Source of the DNA: Chara braunii | Taxonomy: Eukaryota > Streptophyta > Charophyceae > Charales > Characeae | Assembly: GCA_003427395.1 (NCBI GenBank) | Contig: BFEA01000165.1 | Span: forward strand, 370,697 to 425,957 | Reading direction: 5' to 3' | DNA length: 55,261 nucleotides | In this document: positions 1 to 10,860 of the stretch, piece by piece | Position numbering within the stretch: the stretch's first letter is position 1 | Layout: each line of letters begins with the position of its first letter | Notes under the pieces: model-generated | Seen by the model: the letters and a program-made list of their open reading frames with translations, nothing else | What the model was told of the DNA's origin: nothing | Database searches by the model: none | Made by a program: the position numbers and the translations under genes

Positions 1-73
<73 letters not shown>
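1..73. repeat. (CT)n microsatellite
   Basis: Uninterrupted CT dinucleotide run from the first base; the window begins inside it, so its full length is unknown. Confidence 0.97.
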
Positions 74-75
<2 letters not shown>

Positions 76-1480
76 GACTGGCCGCATAGTCCACTAACAA
101 AGCCCTTCATCGATAACCTGGTTCACATCGCGACACAACGCGTGCAGGCACCATGACTCCCCTAATGTTTACTGACAATGCAGCCCGTTAAATGCGATTG
201 GCTATACTGGACAGACAGATAGACCAATCAACAGAGCAAGATAAGGACGCCACGAAGAACCATCACGTAAAGAGCTTTGGTAAGCCATGCAATTCCTCTC
301 ACCTCACGGCGTGCCGAACCGACGGTAGCAATGCCATCCTGGTCCTTCTTCGGAGAGCCGCTGTTGAATCAAACGAGCCGTCACGGAAAAGCGACACGTC
401 CCTCACGCCCTCGACCGATCCTTCTAGCTGACGAAACGATAACTCCTCACTCGCTCGCCCAGCGTACGACAAATGCGGCCTTTATTTACTCTCGGACTCG
501 GAATTGCATCGATCGATGGCTTGCACTTCCCTCCCGCCTGCCCTTCTTTCACGACTCCACTGTAATCGCTCTCGCGCCCACGGATCCACGGACTGGAGAC
601 CGGGGGCTAGGTCCCACTTACACGAATTAAGCGATATTGACCGTAGATAGCAGAGATCAACGGCCAGAATATCGTAATCCGTGCAAGTGGGACCTTGCCC
701 CGGGGGGGCACGGATACGCCGCCTGTAGGGTGGAAATAGAGCTCGAAGCCGGACTGGCATTCAGGAGGCCGGGGTAGGAGGGCGAAGCGGGGGAGGTAGC
801 GGCTCGGGGGTAGGGCACAGGGTAAAGGCCCCTGCAGGAGGGAAGTGGGGGAAGAAAGAGCCCAGGCCTGACGGACACCGGAGTTAGGATGGGGGAGTTT
901 CAGAGAGTCTAAGGATAGCATCCATCTGGTACAAGATAGCAGAATGACCCCTCAAACGAAATCAGCAGGTGAGGTTGGAAAAGGCATCGACTTCCTAATT
1001 ATGGAAAAAATGACTCCCGAGGCTGAAGTAATGTGTTAATAGACTGAGATGCTGATACAGCCACGCAACAAAAGGGGTCCAAATATCTTGGACCTCATGG
1101 ATGAGAGCAATGCTCTAGTGTTCAAAATAACCTTAAGACTCAACAGAAAACTATATGCAGACAGTTGAAGTGCTTTTGAGATCAGGGACGGGAGCTGTCG
1201 GCACCGGGCAGATAGCATAGTGCTCGGGTCTGCCATCATTGTGGGAATCTTCATGACGAAGGCGGAGTTATCTGCACCAGTGCCCTTGAGCAGTCCGAGT
1301 AGTCAGGGTAGGGTAGGACCCGGTGTCTCAATTGTATGAAGCAAAGGGCTATGGTGAACCTGTCAAGGGCAGGTCTGTAAAGGCCCTCGATAGTAATTGT
1401 GAGAGCATGAGATGCAGCTAGGGTTGGAGAATCTGCGCGGTGATGCTATGATGAGGGCATATACCCGGATGACATCACCT
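74..1480. other. No supported gene
   Basis: Mixed-composition sequence. The open frames here are short, overlap on both strands and show no recognisable motif. The stretch at 660-900 is G-rich on the + strand. I see no RNA gene or transposon terminus. Confidence 0.6.
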
Positions 1481-1489
1481 TTGAGGATA

Positions 1490-2125
1490 AGAAAGAGAGG
1501 CATTTTTTGGTCAACGAACAAGTCAACGAGAGAACAGTAATTGTGATGCTTCAAGATGAAGTGAAACAGCGAAGCGATTATTTAGCTCAAACAATCAGAG
1601 ACGTAAGATTCAAATTGATGACCCAAATGTGATTTCCTATGTGGCAAAAGCAAAAGAAGTGGCAGAGTGGCTCATTCGACAAAAGGATATGAAGATAAAA
1701 CGGGAGCATAAGGAATATTTTTTATATTCTTTAAGCCATCGATAGATACCTCTACAAAGCATCAAGGAATTTCGACTATAAGAGGCGAAGTCCAATTTTT
1801 AAATGTCGCTCTTAGAGTCAAACTAGTTGTCTACTTTTCTCTCAAGAGTGTGGTATGGGGCATGTTTGGAGAAAGATTATTTATGCAAGCACCAGAATTT
1901 GATAGCATCAAACCGAAACTTATAATTGTTAAATTTGGCATACCTGTGGAGGCTAGGTTTTGAGTAGACGACGAATTAATTATTCGGTCTCCCAAAAGTG
2001 ATAGGTGGAAGGTGGAAATTATTACTCCATATGCGGATAGGTGTCCGCGGTGTAAATGGTATTTTCACACTGAGGACGATTGTCCCATAAATAAGTGGGC
2101 GGAGGAAGATAGATAAGCACCAAGA
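1490..2125 (+). pseudogene. LINE ORF1 remnant with CCHC zinc knuckle
   Basis: Reading + strand frames with stops and at least one frame change gives an ORF1-like protein of plant LINE (L1-type) elements, which binds RNA in the retrotransposition particle. The upstream part (about 1500-1720) reads NERTVIV then a helix-like stretch around VAKAKEVAEWL. The downstream part (about 1911-2122) reads KPKLIIVKFGIPVEARF, a stop, VDDELIIRSPKSDRWKVEI and then the knuckle CPRCKWYFHTEDDC at about 2041-2082, spacing CX2CX4HX4C. The order (a DUF4283-like domain, then a knuckle) is typical of plant LINE ORF1. The same knuckle type is in the minus-strand LINE at 19-23 kb, so the two are probably one family. 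No endonuclease or RT follows within the next kilobase, so this copy is fragmentary. The family call is inference from motifs. Confidence 0.6.
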
Positions 2126-3126
2126 TCGAGACCATGTGAACACAAGGAGCGATTCAGACAACGCCAATGAAATTTGGAGCCGACTAAGAATAAGGAAGGT
2201 GGAGTTGTCAAAGAGTTATTCGTTGACCATATGCAAGGAAGTCATCACCCTCAAGGTTCCGGAATTCCTAACACAACAGGCTAGACGAACCGAACGCAAA
2301 AATGATATGCAGTGAAAGGATATAATAATCAAGGGTCAGTACAAACTCCTATATTAGGGGCGGTACCTTGAAGTTTTATTGTGTGATCACATCTAGTAGG
2401 TAGGTGCTTTGTAGGACACTTGAATGGTGAACACTTTGAAGTGTATCCAAGTTGCACAAACCTATAGCTCTTATCCATCACTAACGCACCCTGGGTCTCG
2501 ATGTCCAACTAACCTTGAAATATTGTATAATTGGATTAAAATTGTATAGCGCTAGGAGAAAACTCATAATATGGTTGCCCTCCATTGCTACCCTGGAATG
2601 AATCTCAACCAATGATGGGGAGACTCCAGGAGGTGCCTAAAGTTTTCGTAGTATATGTCAGCTTTAGTGTATCCTCAACCAAGGTGTCCCTCTAACTCTC
2701 CTTGTGACTAAAGGGACCTCGCTCAACAGTTTGACGAACATAATTCAATATTATTTTACCTCTTGAGGCGGATGGAGGGAGTCAACTCTTGCAGGTTCGA
2801 GAGGAGACGAGGAGGAAGTTGGACAGAATTCCGAAGGGCAAAGGATATATGTAATTACATAAGACAAAAATCTTAGGAGAGAGGCATGAACGAGGTGTAG
2901 GACCATACAAGTGTAAACATGATTCCAGAAAAGGGCACAAAAACCTTTGAGGAGTCGTTAATAATTTTGGTATGACCGCAGTCGAAGGTAAAATATGAAG
3001 AGAGGAGTGTCAAACACGAGATTAATGAACCATCATCGATGGAAAGTTCAGTCGCTTCAAGCCAAATTAGGAGAGAAAGAGCAAAGAGGAAAAGTAAGTT
3101 ATGTCCAGACAATAATCGAGAGGCGG
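2126..3126. other. No supported gene
   Basis: Possible decayed tail of the LINE ORF1 remnant up to about 2330 (frames with several stops). Beyond that I see no coding motif, RNA gene or clear repeat. Confidence 0.5.
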
Positions 3127-3845
3127 TGTCGGCGCAAATACCCTTACAAGGGTATCCGCCCTAGTTATGCAGGTGACAGGAATAAGGTCAAAATAAGCCG
3201 CGCGGGGGACGACCATGTCTGCGATTTGCCTTGACCAAGTTAGAAGGTATGTGGGCGCGAAGTTTTGAGGCGCGCGTGTGATTTCTTTCGATTGATTGGG
3301 CAGCCGGGTTAGTCGACCGACCCGGATTTTGCTACAGATTAGAGTGAGGAATAAAATATCCGCTTTCATCCGACATGGTTGGCTAGTGGTAGGCCTAACG
3401 TACGATGTAGGGCGCGAGACAGGCTCGACTCTACCTGGACGAGCTAGCGCGGATGCTTAGCGTCCGCGTGCTTAGTTGTAGATGGGAGTGAGGCCCAGGC
3501 CAGGGCGCCGCGCCGTACCCTCTTATATTGACGTTTGCGCAAGCCAATTCCAGGCTTGGGCTTAACCCAATAGGTTACGGTACTGGCCTATTGCCATGGA
3601 GGTTCAGGGATTGAGGCCAGCGGGCGTTGGTGCAGGAGCAGCTGAGCAGTGAAAGGACTGAGGGGTTGAGGGTCTTATGGGCTTATCCCCCTTGGTTTTG
3701 CCGGGGGAATTCGATCGCGGGCTCGCGTGGCAGGGGAGTTCCGCATCCCGACCCCTTTTTGTTCTTGTCTTATTTTTCTAAAGAGTAGGGTTAAAATTTA
3801 ATAGTATTATTGCTATTTTCTTTTGTTCTCTGTCTGAGCCCGACA
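3127..3845 (+). mobile_element. Candidate LTR (solo or 5' LTR), TGTCGG...CCGACA
   Basis: Begins TGTCGG followed by CAAATACCCTTACAAGGGTAT, nearly the same start as the two LTRs at 43,991 and 49,276, and ends at CCGACA, the inverted complement of its start. This gives a 719-bp interval with matching 6-bp termini. The rest of the sequence is not obviously similar to the 1.5-kb LTRs, so it would be a relative rather than a third copy. No partner LTR or clear target duplication was found. Orientation is taken from the shared start. Confidence 0.4.
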
Positions 3846-5260
3846 CTGGTTTCGAGACCGGCCGTGGACAAAGACCCAAATTCGGGTTCCTGAGTGATCG
3901 GAATGCTGGCAAAATTCCCCCGCCCCGGCTGCCTTGAAACGTCGACCGAGGAGTCTAACCTGCATATGGGCCGGTCTCTTTTTGATATTTGCTACCACCA
4001 CCAAGGTTTGCGCCAGGGTCTGCGGCACCTGAGACCGAGCTACGGGCTTGTAGCTGGCGCCCTGGAGCTGTGGCCGCTGGCTGGGTGAGCCACCCGTTGG
4101 GAGCCCGAAAGGGTGGGAGGCGGCCCTGCTTGGGCGGGGCGCCTAGAGATACGGTAAGGACTGATGTGTTGCTGCCACGGACGAGCCGTCCATCGGGCCT
4201 GGGTATAGGAGCGGAGTGGCCGGAGCTGTCGAACAGATCGAGTCGGGCCTTTGCAACTGTTGGGCGCTGCACTAAGGAAAAGTGGGCAGCGGAGTAACGG
4301 GGAGGCAAGTGATGTGGTGGTGGTTGAACTGGGGCGGGACAGTGGGCCAGGTACGTGTGCAGCAGGGAGAAGCGAAGGAGGCGAGGAATAGTGAGCAGGC
4401 CGAGCGGGGTACGGGAGGAAAGGTGGGCGTGCACATAGTCGGGATGCGGGGAGGGTACGGTGGTACCGCTGTGCAGACCGATCGGTAGATTCGGGTGCGG
4501 GGGCAAAGGACTACGTGACCGACCAGTGGTAAGAACTCGCGGGGAGTACCCGCGTAACCGATAAGCCGGTTGGGCATACTAGACTGGGCAAACCATTATC
4601 GATCGTTGTTGGTGGGAGGTCGCGCTAACTTCGGCAGAAGGAAAGGGCAGAGGGGCAGCGTGGCGAACGTAGCAAGGAAAAGAGATGAACTTGGGCGCTA
4701 ACTCGCGCCAGGGGCATTCGTAGCCGAACGAGAAAGACGTGAAGGCAACGGGGAAGAAAGCGACGAGCGTGGTGTGGGAGAAGAAGGAGTAGCTCGCTCA
4801 TTCCTTAACGAAATTGGGCGAAGTATAGGTCGAGGTGGGGGTTTTGACGGCAGGCGATGCCGAATCTGAAGTCAGAACGGGCAAGGGGTTAGTAAAAAGG
4901 GAGCGAAGACGAGAGGGAGTTGCGTCGAGCTATGGAGGGAGACGGGGAAGTGACGGGGGATGGGAACTGAGATAGTACTCGATTCGGGCAAGGAGGGATT
5001 CGAGGTCGGGGCTTAAACCCGAGCAACTTCGAATGTGCAGTTAGATTGGGAGAAGGATAAGTCGGACAGGAGGTTAGTGAGGAGAACGGTGCGCGGAGGT
5101 GTGGCGGAAAGGTGACGAAACAGAGGAAGGAAAAGCGGAGAGTCGAGTGAGAGAGGATGATAGTCTATAGTTTGAGGGCAGGGCGGTGACGGTGGTGGTG
5201 GTAGTTTGAGTAGTGGTTTAGTGAGTTAGAGGTTAGTTGATGAGTGGGCTGCGCTGAAGG
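3846..5260. other. No supported gene; purine-rich + strand
   Basis: GC-rich at 3900-4300, then strongly G/A-rich on the + strand to about 5200. Long minus-strand frames here are compositional (Pro/Ser/Leu-rich) and show no family motif. This may be the interior of the LTR element starting at 3127, but no gag or pol motif supports that. Confidence 0.5.
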
Positions 5261-5269
5261 TAAAAAAAA

Positions 5270-5299
5270 TATACACATCTAGATGTGTATAAGAGACAG
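5270..5299. other. Nextera mate-pair junction adapter left in the assembly
   Basis: 5281-5299 is AGATGTGTATAAGAGACAG, identical to the 19-bp Tn5 mosaic end used in Nextera libraries. It is preceded head-to-head by the last 11 bases of its inverse complement (TATACACATCT, 5270-5280), which is how the two ends meet in the circularised mate-pair junction. This is almost certainly synthetic, so the sequence on either side may not be contiguous in the genome. Confidence 0.93.

Positions 5300-5357
<58 letters not shown>
5300..5357. repeat. (GT)n microsatellite
   Basis: GT run with one C interruption, starting directly after the adapter sequence. Confidence 0.95.
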
Positions 5358-5359
<2 letters not shown>

Positions 5360-5505
5360 TGAATCAGTACACACACAGGGGTCCATATCATTGCAGTGAT
5401 TGCACTCTCCATCTTTTGTGTCACGTCGCTCCCCTCCTTTTTCCTTGTTCCCTAACTTCCTCCCACGGCTAAAAAAAACCGTTAAGACTGGAATGCCTTC
5501 TTCTG

Positions 5506-5647
5506 GTGCTTCTGCACAGTGCTCAAGTACTCGCCCGGATATTATTTTTTTATCAAATCCAGCCGACATAGCAACATTCAACCTCGTGGCGTTTATTATG
5601 AATTGGCCCAGGAGTGCTTCTGCACAGTGCTCAAGTACTCGCCCGGA
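5506..5647. repeat. Duplicated 34-mer next to the scaffold join
   Basis: The same 34 bases occur at 5506-5539 and 5614-5647; the second copy stops exactly at the N at 5648. This pattern fits mis-closed contig ends better than a biological repeat. Confidence 0.85.
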
Positions 5648-5648
5648 N

Positions 5649-5691
<43 letters not shown>
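5648..5691. other. Single N followed by a 43-base poly-A run
   Basis: One ambiguous base, then only A to 5691. It probably marks a gap closure or a homopolymer that short reads could not span. Confidence 0.85.
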
Positions 5692-5693
<2 letters not shown>

Positions 5694-5820
5694 GTATGTA
5701 CTTTGTCGGGTTTTAGCGGCAGATTCGTAGTTGTTTGGTCTGTCTTAATAACTCTGGGAAAGGCGGCATATCCATCGCATTTTTTTTGCAAAGAGGATCA
5801 TTATGACTTTGTTTCCCCCC

Positions 5821-5823
<3 letters not shown>

Positions 5824-5863
<40 letters not shown>
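5824..5863. repeat. (GA)n microsatellite
   Basis: Uninterrupted AG dinucleotide run of about 40 bases. Confidence 0.95.
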
Positions 5864-5867
<4 letters not shown>

Positions 5868-6500
5868 CGTTCCGGGAGGAGTCAGGCAGACGGTGCAGGG
5901 TGAAATGAGAAGTCTGCCCATTGGCAGAAGGAGAGAATGACAGTGCGTCCGCCCGCCTCCTCGCAGAAGTTCCGCTTACCCTAAATGGTACCTGATGAGT
6001 ACTAGTCGGCAGGAGAGGGTCGTGCTCGACAAAGTGAGGGTGGGAAAGAACAAGCGGGGCAAAGGAGAAGTGAGCCGGAAAAGAGAGGGGGGGGATGAGG
6101 ACTCACCTGGTCGCCCCGGACAGCAAGGATCCCTGCGCGAGGTTTCGGATGTGTTTTTTTTCCACGTTTTAGAGGGAAAGCTCATGTTTATTTCGCACAT
6201 CTAAGGCATCCTTGACTGCAGTGGGGACTGTCGCCCCGATCGAGTTGTCGTCACGGTCAAGCTAGGATCCGGGCCATTTGCTCTGTGCGAATGTCTCACC
6301 TTGGAGCCAGCACATATCCATGTTGGCCGATAGTTTGTCTGTGTCGCACCTGTATATGCGGTCTGTGGGTGAAAATTCTGCATCCCGCCTATCTGGAAAC
6401 ACGGACCAAGGGATCGAGACGTGCCTGTAGGATGGTGCACTGCGCACGTGACCAGTGGGGGTGGCATAAGTCAAGTTGAGGAGGTGGAAAGCTACTCGTT
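5864..6500. other. No supported gene
   Basis: Mixed sequence with short frames on both strands, no motif recognised. Confidence 0.5.
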
Positions 6501-6504
6501 AGGA

Positions 6505-6900
6505 CTGGGACGGTCTACTGTTGAAGACTGTTGTTGGAGGTGACTATTACTACTGCTGCTGGTGGCTATTGTTGTGGGTGTTTGTTGTCGTTAAAACATC
6601 GCTAGGTGTTGTATACTATAGTTGGCTACTGCGTATTGTGGATGTACTACCGCATACTGCTGCATAGCGCTGCCAACCGTTGTGTATTACTCCATATTAC
6701 TGCAGCACTGTTGTATACTACGGGTCTACTGCAGCGTCTGTGGCCTGCGCGTGAGCTACTGCTGCATACTGAAGGCATACCATTGCTGACCGTGAAAGAC
6801 TGTGACCGGTTGTTGCGGGCGACTGCTACTGCTGTTACTTACTGTGGGTTGCTGCAAACTACTACGTACTGTCGCGACGATTGCTGACTATTACAAACTA
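6505..6900 (+). repeat. TACTG/CTGCTA-rich degenerate simple repeat
   Basis: About 400 bp built largely from variants of TACTG, CTGCTG and TGTTG, with scarcely any other words. It looks like an old trinucleotide/pentanucleotide array that has diverged. The open frame across it is a consequence of the repeat. Confidence 0.6.
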
Positions 6901-7564
6901 ATATGAGGCCGCGTTTGGACTTTGAAGGGGGGGGGGCTAAGTCGGAGAAGGAAGGTGGATGCTGCGAATTGAGGGGGGGTCGGCAAAGGGTTGACCTTGG
7001 CAATTTGACGTCGAAAGTTTGACCAAGTTGTTGCCAAGTTGGCCGCCATTGTGGGGCCCTCAGGCGAGACAAGGTAGCAAGGTCCTCTCTTGCGAGTCTG
7101 ATAGCACCTCTTTTGGATCTGAGAGTCTAAAAACCTCCTTTTTCTACCCTTCTTACTCTAAGTCTAGTCTGTTGGTTCTGAGGGGAAGGCGGCAGGCGGG
7201 ATTGCAACCCGTAGGACCGCGGCAAGACTTTGTGGGGAGTCATCCCACCGATTGCGGGAGCACTGCCGAAACTCAGGAGGAGTTCTGGAGGCAGGGAACT
7301 GTAAGGTAACCATTGCTTTTCCTCTATAAACCCAGTTATAACCCCTATCTGTACTACCCATTGCATCTCTGACTGAGTATAGGGTGTGCAACCTTACTTA
7401 GACTCTTATTTGACTTTGAGGACGCTGAATCAGGCTAAGTAAAAGGAACATCTGGTGAGCCTCGGTTTCAGCTTTTGGTTGTATGAAAACAGATTGTTAA
7501 AACAAACTACATCTGGGAAAGGCAGGATGGAGGGCTGACTTGCATAAGGTTTGACTGGGTGACT
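6901..7564. other. No supported gene; G-runs
   Basis: Contains G-runs at about 6930 and 6973 and one word (GGGAGCACTGCCGAAA, about 7256) that is related to the tandem repeat at 8805-9110. No coding motif. Confidence 0.45.
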
Positions 7565-8490
7565 AAGGTTGGGAGGTCCCCATAAGTTTGGGGAGACTCA
7601 ACGCTATGTTTATTTTGACTTGAGTGGAGCGTCTGATTGGCTCTGGTGGTTGGGAAGTCCCCATAAGTTTGGGGAGACCCTGTGCTGTGGGTTTGTATGG
7701 AGGGTCAGACTGTTCTATAAGTTTAGGTGGCCTGACTGCTCTGACTTGGGAGGGCTGATTGTGCATGATTTTTCAGGGACCAAGCGCGTTGTGCAAGTTC
7801 ATGTGCCCTTGGTCGCCTTGTTTATTTTGGGTTTTCTTCAGTTTTTTTTGTCCCTGAATGAGGAGGTTTGAGTTGTTCTATAAGTTTAGGTGGCTCAGCC
7901 TCTTCCTGTTTTATTATAAAGAAATGAACTTGACAAAGGGGCAGACCATTCTGTAAGTTCAGGTGGTCTGGCCCAATGCCACATACAGTTTGGATCAGAG
8001 AGGAACGAATCAGGCAGAGAGTCAGACTGTTCTGTAAGTTCAGGTGGTCTGACTCAAAGCCTGCACATGCTGAAACCCAAAGGTTATAATTTGGCTATAC
8101 ATTATTATTATTCTACTTATGAACGAGATAATCAGACTGTTCTATAAGTTTAGGTGGTCTGACTATAGCCTATCACAATCTGAAGAGAGTACAACTAAGA
8201 GTATAACCGAAGGTAACTTGGGTCTGTTGAGCATTGTTTCTAAGATGAATGGCTCGGTCCTACGCCCAATTTAAAGATTAGGTTCGTTGATATATATATA
8301 ATCTGGCTATTTAAACAGTTCAGGGCGACTAGAATGGTCTAGTCATATGCCCAAAGAAGAGAAAAGTTGTTGTGCCCTGTGTTTGTGTATACTCTGGCTA
8401 AGTTGGGCTCATTCCATAAGTTTGGGTGACCCGACTTAGGTCTGGCTAAGGTAAGGTTCATTCCAAAAGTTTGGGTGTCCTGACCTTATG
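7565..8490. repeat. Array of ~9 hairpin units with a conserved core
   Basis: Units lie near 7569, 7647, 7704, 7866, 7938, 8019, 8129, 8399 and 8452. The core reads TTCTRTAAGTTYRGGTG in most copies and CCCCATAAGTTTGGGG in the first two. Each core sits between arms that pair: GAGTCAGAC (8019-8027) with GTCTGACTC (8047-8055), perfect; CAGACCA (7942-7948) with TGGTCTG (7964-7970), perfect; TAATCAGAC (8129-8137) with GTCTGACTA (8157-8165), one mismatch; TAAGTTGGG (8399-8407) with CCCGACTTA (8430-8438), one G-T pair; TAAGGT (8452-8457) with ACCTTA (8483-8488), perfect. Arms differ between copies yet stay complementary. Spacing is irregular (about 50-230 bp). No family is recognised. Confidence 0.75.
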
Positions 8491-8804
8491 CCTTATGTAA
8501 GTTGGGTATAAGGGGTTAAATCATTGAAAGACCATGAACTATTGTTTGTTCAGATTGACTTGGAAAAGTGAGAGTACTTACCATTGTGGTTTGGTCTGCA
8601 TGTGACTGAGTGAGGCTACTACTTGAGTCTGAGTCTCAGCTGGATAGGTAGTTGCTTTAGTTGCCCGCCATATGCTAGAGCGATAGGAGTTAGTTCGATT
8701 TCTGCATTTTCTGAGCTAAGTTTTTTTTTACTTAAATCAATTCTCACATTTTCTGGAATTATTTTATTATACTTGGCTTTGTATAAATTTTAGCAAGCTA
8801 TTTT

Positions 8805-9110
8805 TTCTACGGGAAGCACTGCCGAAATTTCTGCGAATCCGAGGAGTTAGCCAAATTTTGACTTTTCAAAGTTCAACTTGTCTAAAGTTCATGTATGGCT
8901 TAGTAAAAATCTGGAAAGTCTAATTTTCTAAAGGGAGTGTTGCCCAAAGTTTTGCTAATTCAGGGAGTTAGACAAAATTGGACTTTGCGAAGTCAAAGGC
9001 TAGTTCCGTTTTCATATTTGGGCTGATATAAATTTTGGGAAACACACTTTTCCTACGGGAAGCGTTGCCGAATTTTTCTTAGTTTAAAGGAGATAGATTA
9101 TATTTTGACA
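8805..9110. repeat. Three diverged tandem copies, ~120-bp period
   Basis: A block beginning near GGGAAGCACTGCCGAAAT recurs at about 8812, 8932 and 9056, each followed by a variant of GAGTTAGCCAAATTTTGACT. Copies differ at many positions. No coding content seen. Confidence 0.6.
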
Positions 9111-10085
9111 GGTGGTGATTCTGGCGATCCATCCTGCATAGGGGAGATTATGCCAGGGTCTACCTTTGCTTTGGGTACTGCTTAAAGGTAGACTCAGGCT
9201 TAGTCAGTCAGAGGGATCTAGGATGAGAATGTGTTATAGAGTCGTATTCTCCATACACTTACGATTTTAGCTTGTGGATTGACATGTCTTGTGTTACAGG
9301 TCCTCTTGACCGTTTGATTCAGGATTTGGACTAGTTTCAACTTGATCTTACGAGGATCATCGTCTGTTATCACTGATAACATGTCGGTTGCCGATTCGTC
9401 GATCTACGACTCAACTCCAACTCACCCCCCCCCACACTCGACCTAAAAGGCTTTTAACCCTGGTGATTTTATTGTTTCGTTAAGATTTCACCCAGACTTT
9501 TATTGAATGGTCATTTAACAAAGGCACTGAGTATTTAATTATGGTTGGTTGGACAGGAGATTGGGGCTTGCATGGCTAAAGCAAGGGGTATGAATGCAGG
9601 GAGTGGTTGGGGTTGACAACGTGTAGTGCATGGACTGTCGTTTGATTCTTTGATGTGATTGCAGGTATGTTCTCAGACTCAGATTGTGGATTTTTGATTG
9701 CGTGCGATCCCATATACACCTATGGTTGTGAAGAACCCCACTGAGATTGTGAGAAGTGATCGTCACATACTTACCTCCTTATATATGTATACGTGGGTGC
9801 ATCTATGATGAGTGTTCGCGTGGCCCAAGGGGCCTCGTACTAAAAGCTTATCCAGAGGTTAAGACAAAGGGGCACAAGGAAGACCCTTCCTTTTATCTGG
9901 TTGTTTTTTTGGAGGTTCTTAGTCGGACGTCGGTCCTGGGCCGGGATTCAAGGTCCTTGTCCAGGACACCCCAAACCCTAGACTCTGCAGAGAAGGGACC
10001 CCCCCCTTGCGCAGGGCCTATTTACTCTGCCCGTTGAGACACCCAACTCTAAGGGCAGGGATGTTGCGAGGGCCGAAAGGCATGT
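9111..10085. other. No supported gene
   Basis: Mixed sequence with short C-runs at about 9427 and 9999. I recognise no protein, RNA or transposon terminus. Confidence 0.5.
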
Positions 10086-10160
10086 CCTTCAGCCGTTCAA
10101 TATCGTGAGGGGTAACCCCTCACGATATATTCCTTCAGCTATTCAATATCGCGAGGCCAG
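10086..10160. repeat. Perfect 13-bp inverted repeat within a short direct repeat
   Basis: ATATCGTGAGGGG (10100-10112), loop TAA, then CCCCTCACGATAT (10116-10128), fully complementary. The flanking words CCTTCAGC and TTCAATATCG recur 46 bp downstream, so the hairpin lies in a small tandem duplication. Function unknown; it could form a cruciform or RNA stem. Confidence 0.65.
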
Positions 10161-10194
10161 AGCCACGATTACCACGTAGGACTAACATTGTTGG

Positions 10195-10860
10195 TAGGTA
10201 TAGGACTGACCTGCGACCGCGCGGCTTTATATCAAATTCCTGCGCGCGACGCTTCGCCGTCCTAGTGTCTAAAGGTTATGGGATTAAGGGACCCGCGCAT
10301 ATGCGCGAATGTTCAGGATTATTATAGGCCGCTGGTACCAGCCGAAAAAGGTACCCAAGGTTATGAGTTTTTTTCGATAAGAGGACCTTTGGCATGTTTT
10401 TGTTTTTTAGAGTTATCATGGTTGGACGTTACAGTCCGTGGCAGCCGTCAAAGTCAAACCCCTTGACTTTTGTCCAGGCCTGGAGTAGGGCTCATCTCCA
10501 AGACAGCGAGAAACGACTGCCACCACAGGGATGGACCGGTGTACCACCCACTCTGCACAGGATGCAGAAGAGGGTGTGTGGTCCTCAACCGCGCATGGCG
10601 GTTGTCCGGCGTCAAGAGATTAACCCTCAAGGCGCGTGTCAGTCGACATTTGAGTGTCGAATGCGACCCTCGAGATTAACGAGGACCGCTTGATTATGGA
10701 CACTACATAGTACGTCATCATTGCGACTGCTTACGTACACTGGCATTGCGAGTCGATATTAGTCAGCCCTGCGTCCGCGCGGTTTTATACTAGGTCTCAC
10801 GCGTGCCACCTATCCGATTTTCCGCGTCGAAAAGTTATGGGATGGCTACTAAGGGACTAG
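10195..10860. repeat. Pair of diverged ~95-bp direct repeats
   Basis: 10198-10290 and about 10762-10857 share CTGCG(A/T)CCGCGCGG, TTTTATA-like, CGC-rich and GTTATGGGAT...AAGGGAC words in the same order. The 470 bp between them has no recognised coding motif. They could be ends of a small element, but no termini were found. Confidence 0.4.

Noticed and set aside
5279-5903. Frames of 167-170 codons across the microsatellites and poly-A
   Set aside because: They run through adapter sequence, GT and GA repeats, the N and a poly-A run; artefactual.
7565-8490. CRISPR-like array
   Set aside because: Spacing is irregular, the units are imperfect and hairpin arms vary; the window is eukaryotic nuclear DNA with no cas-like gene.
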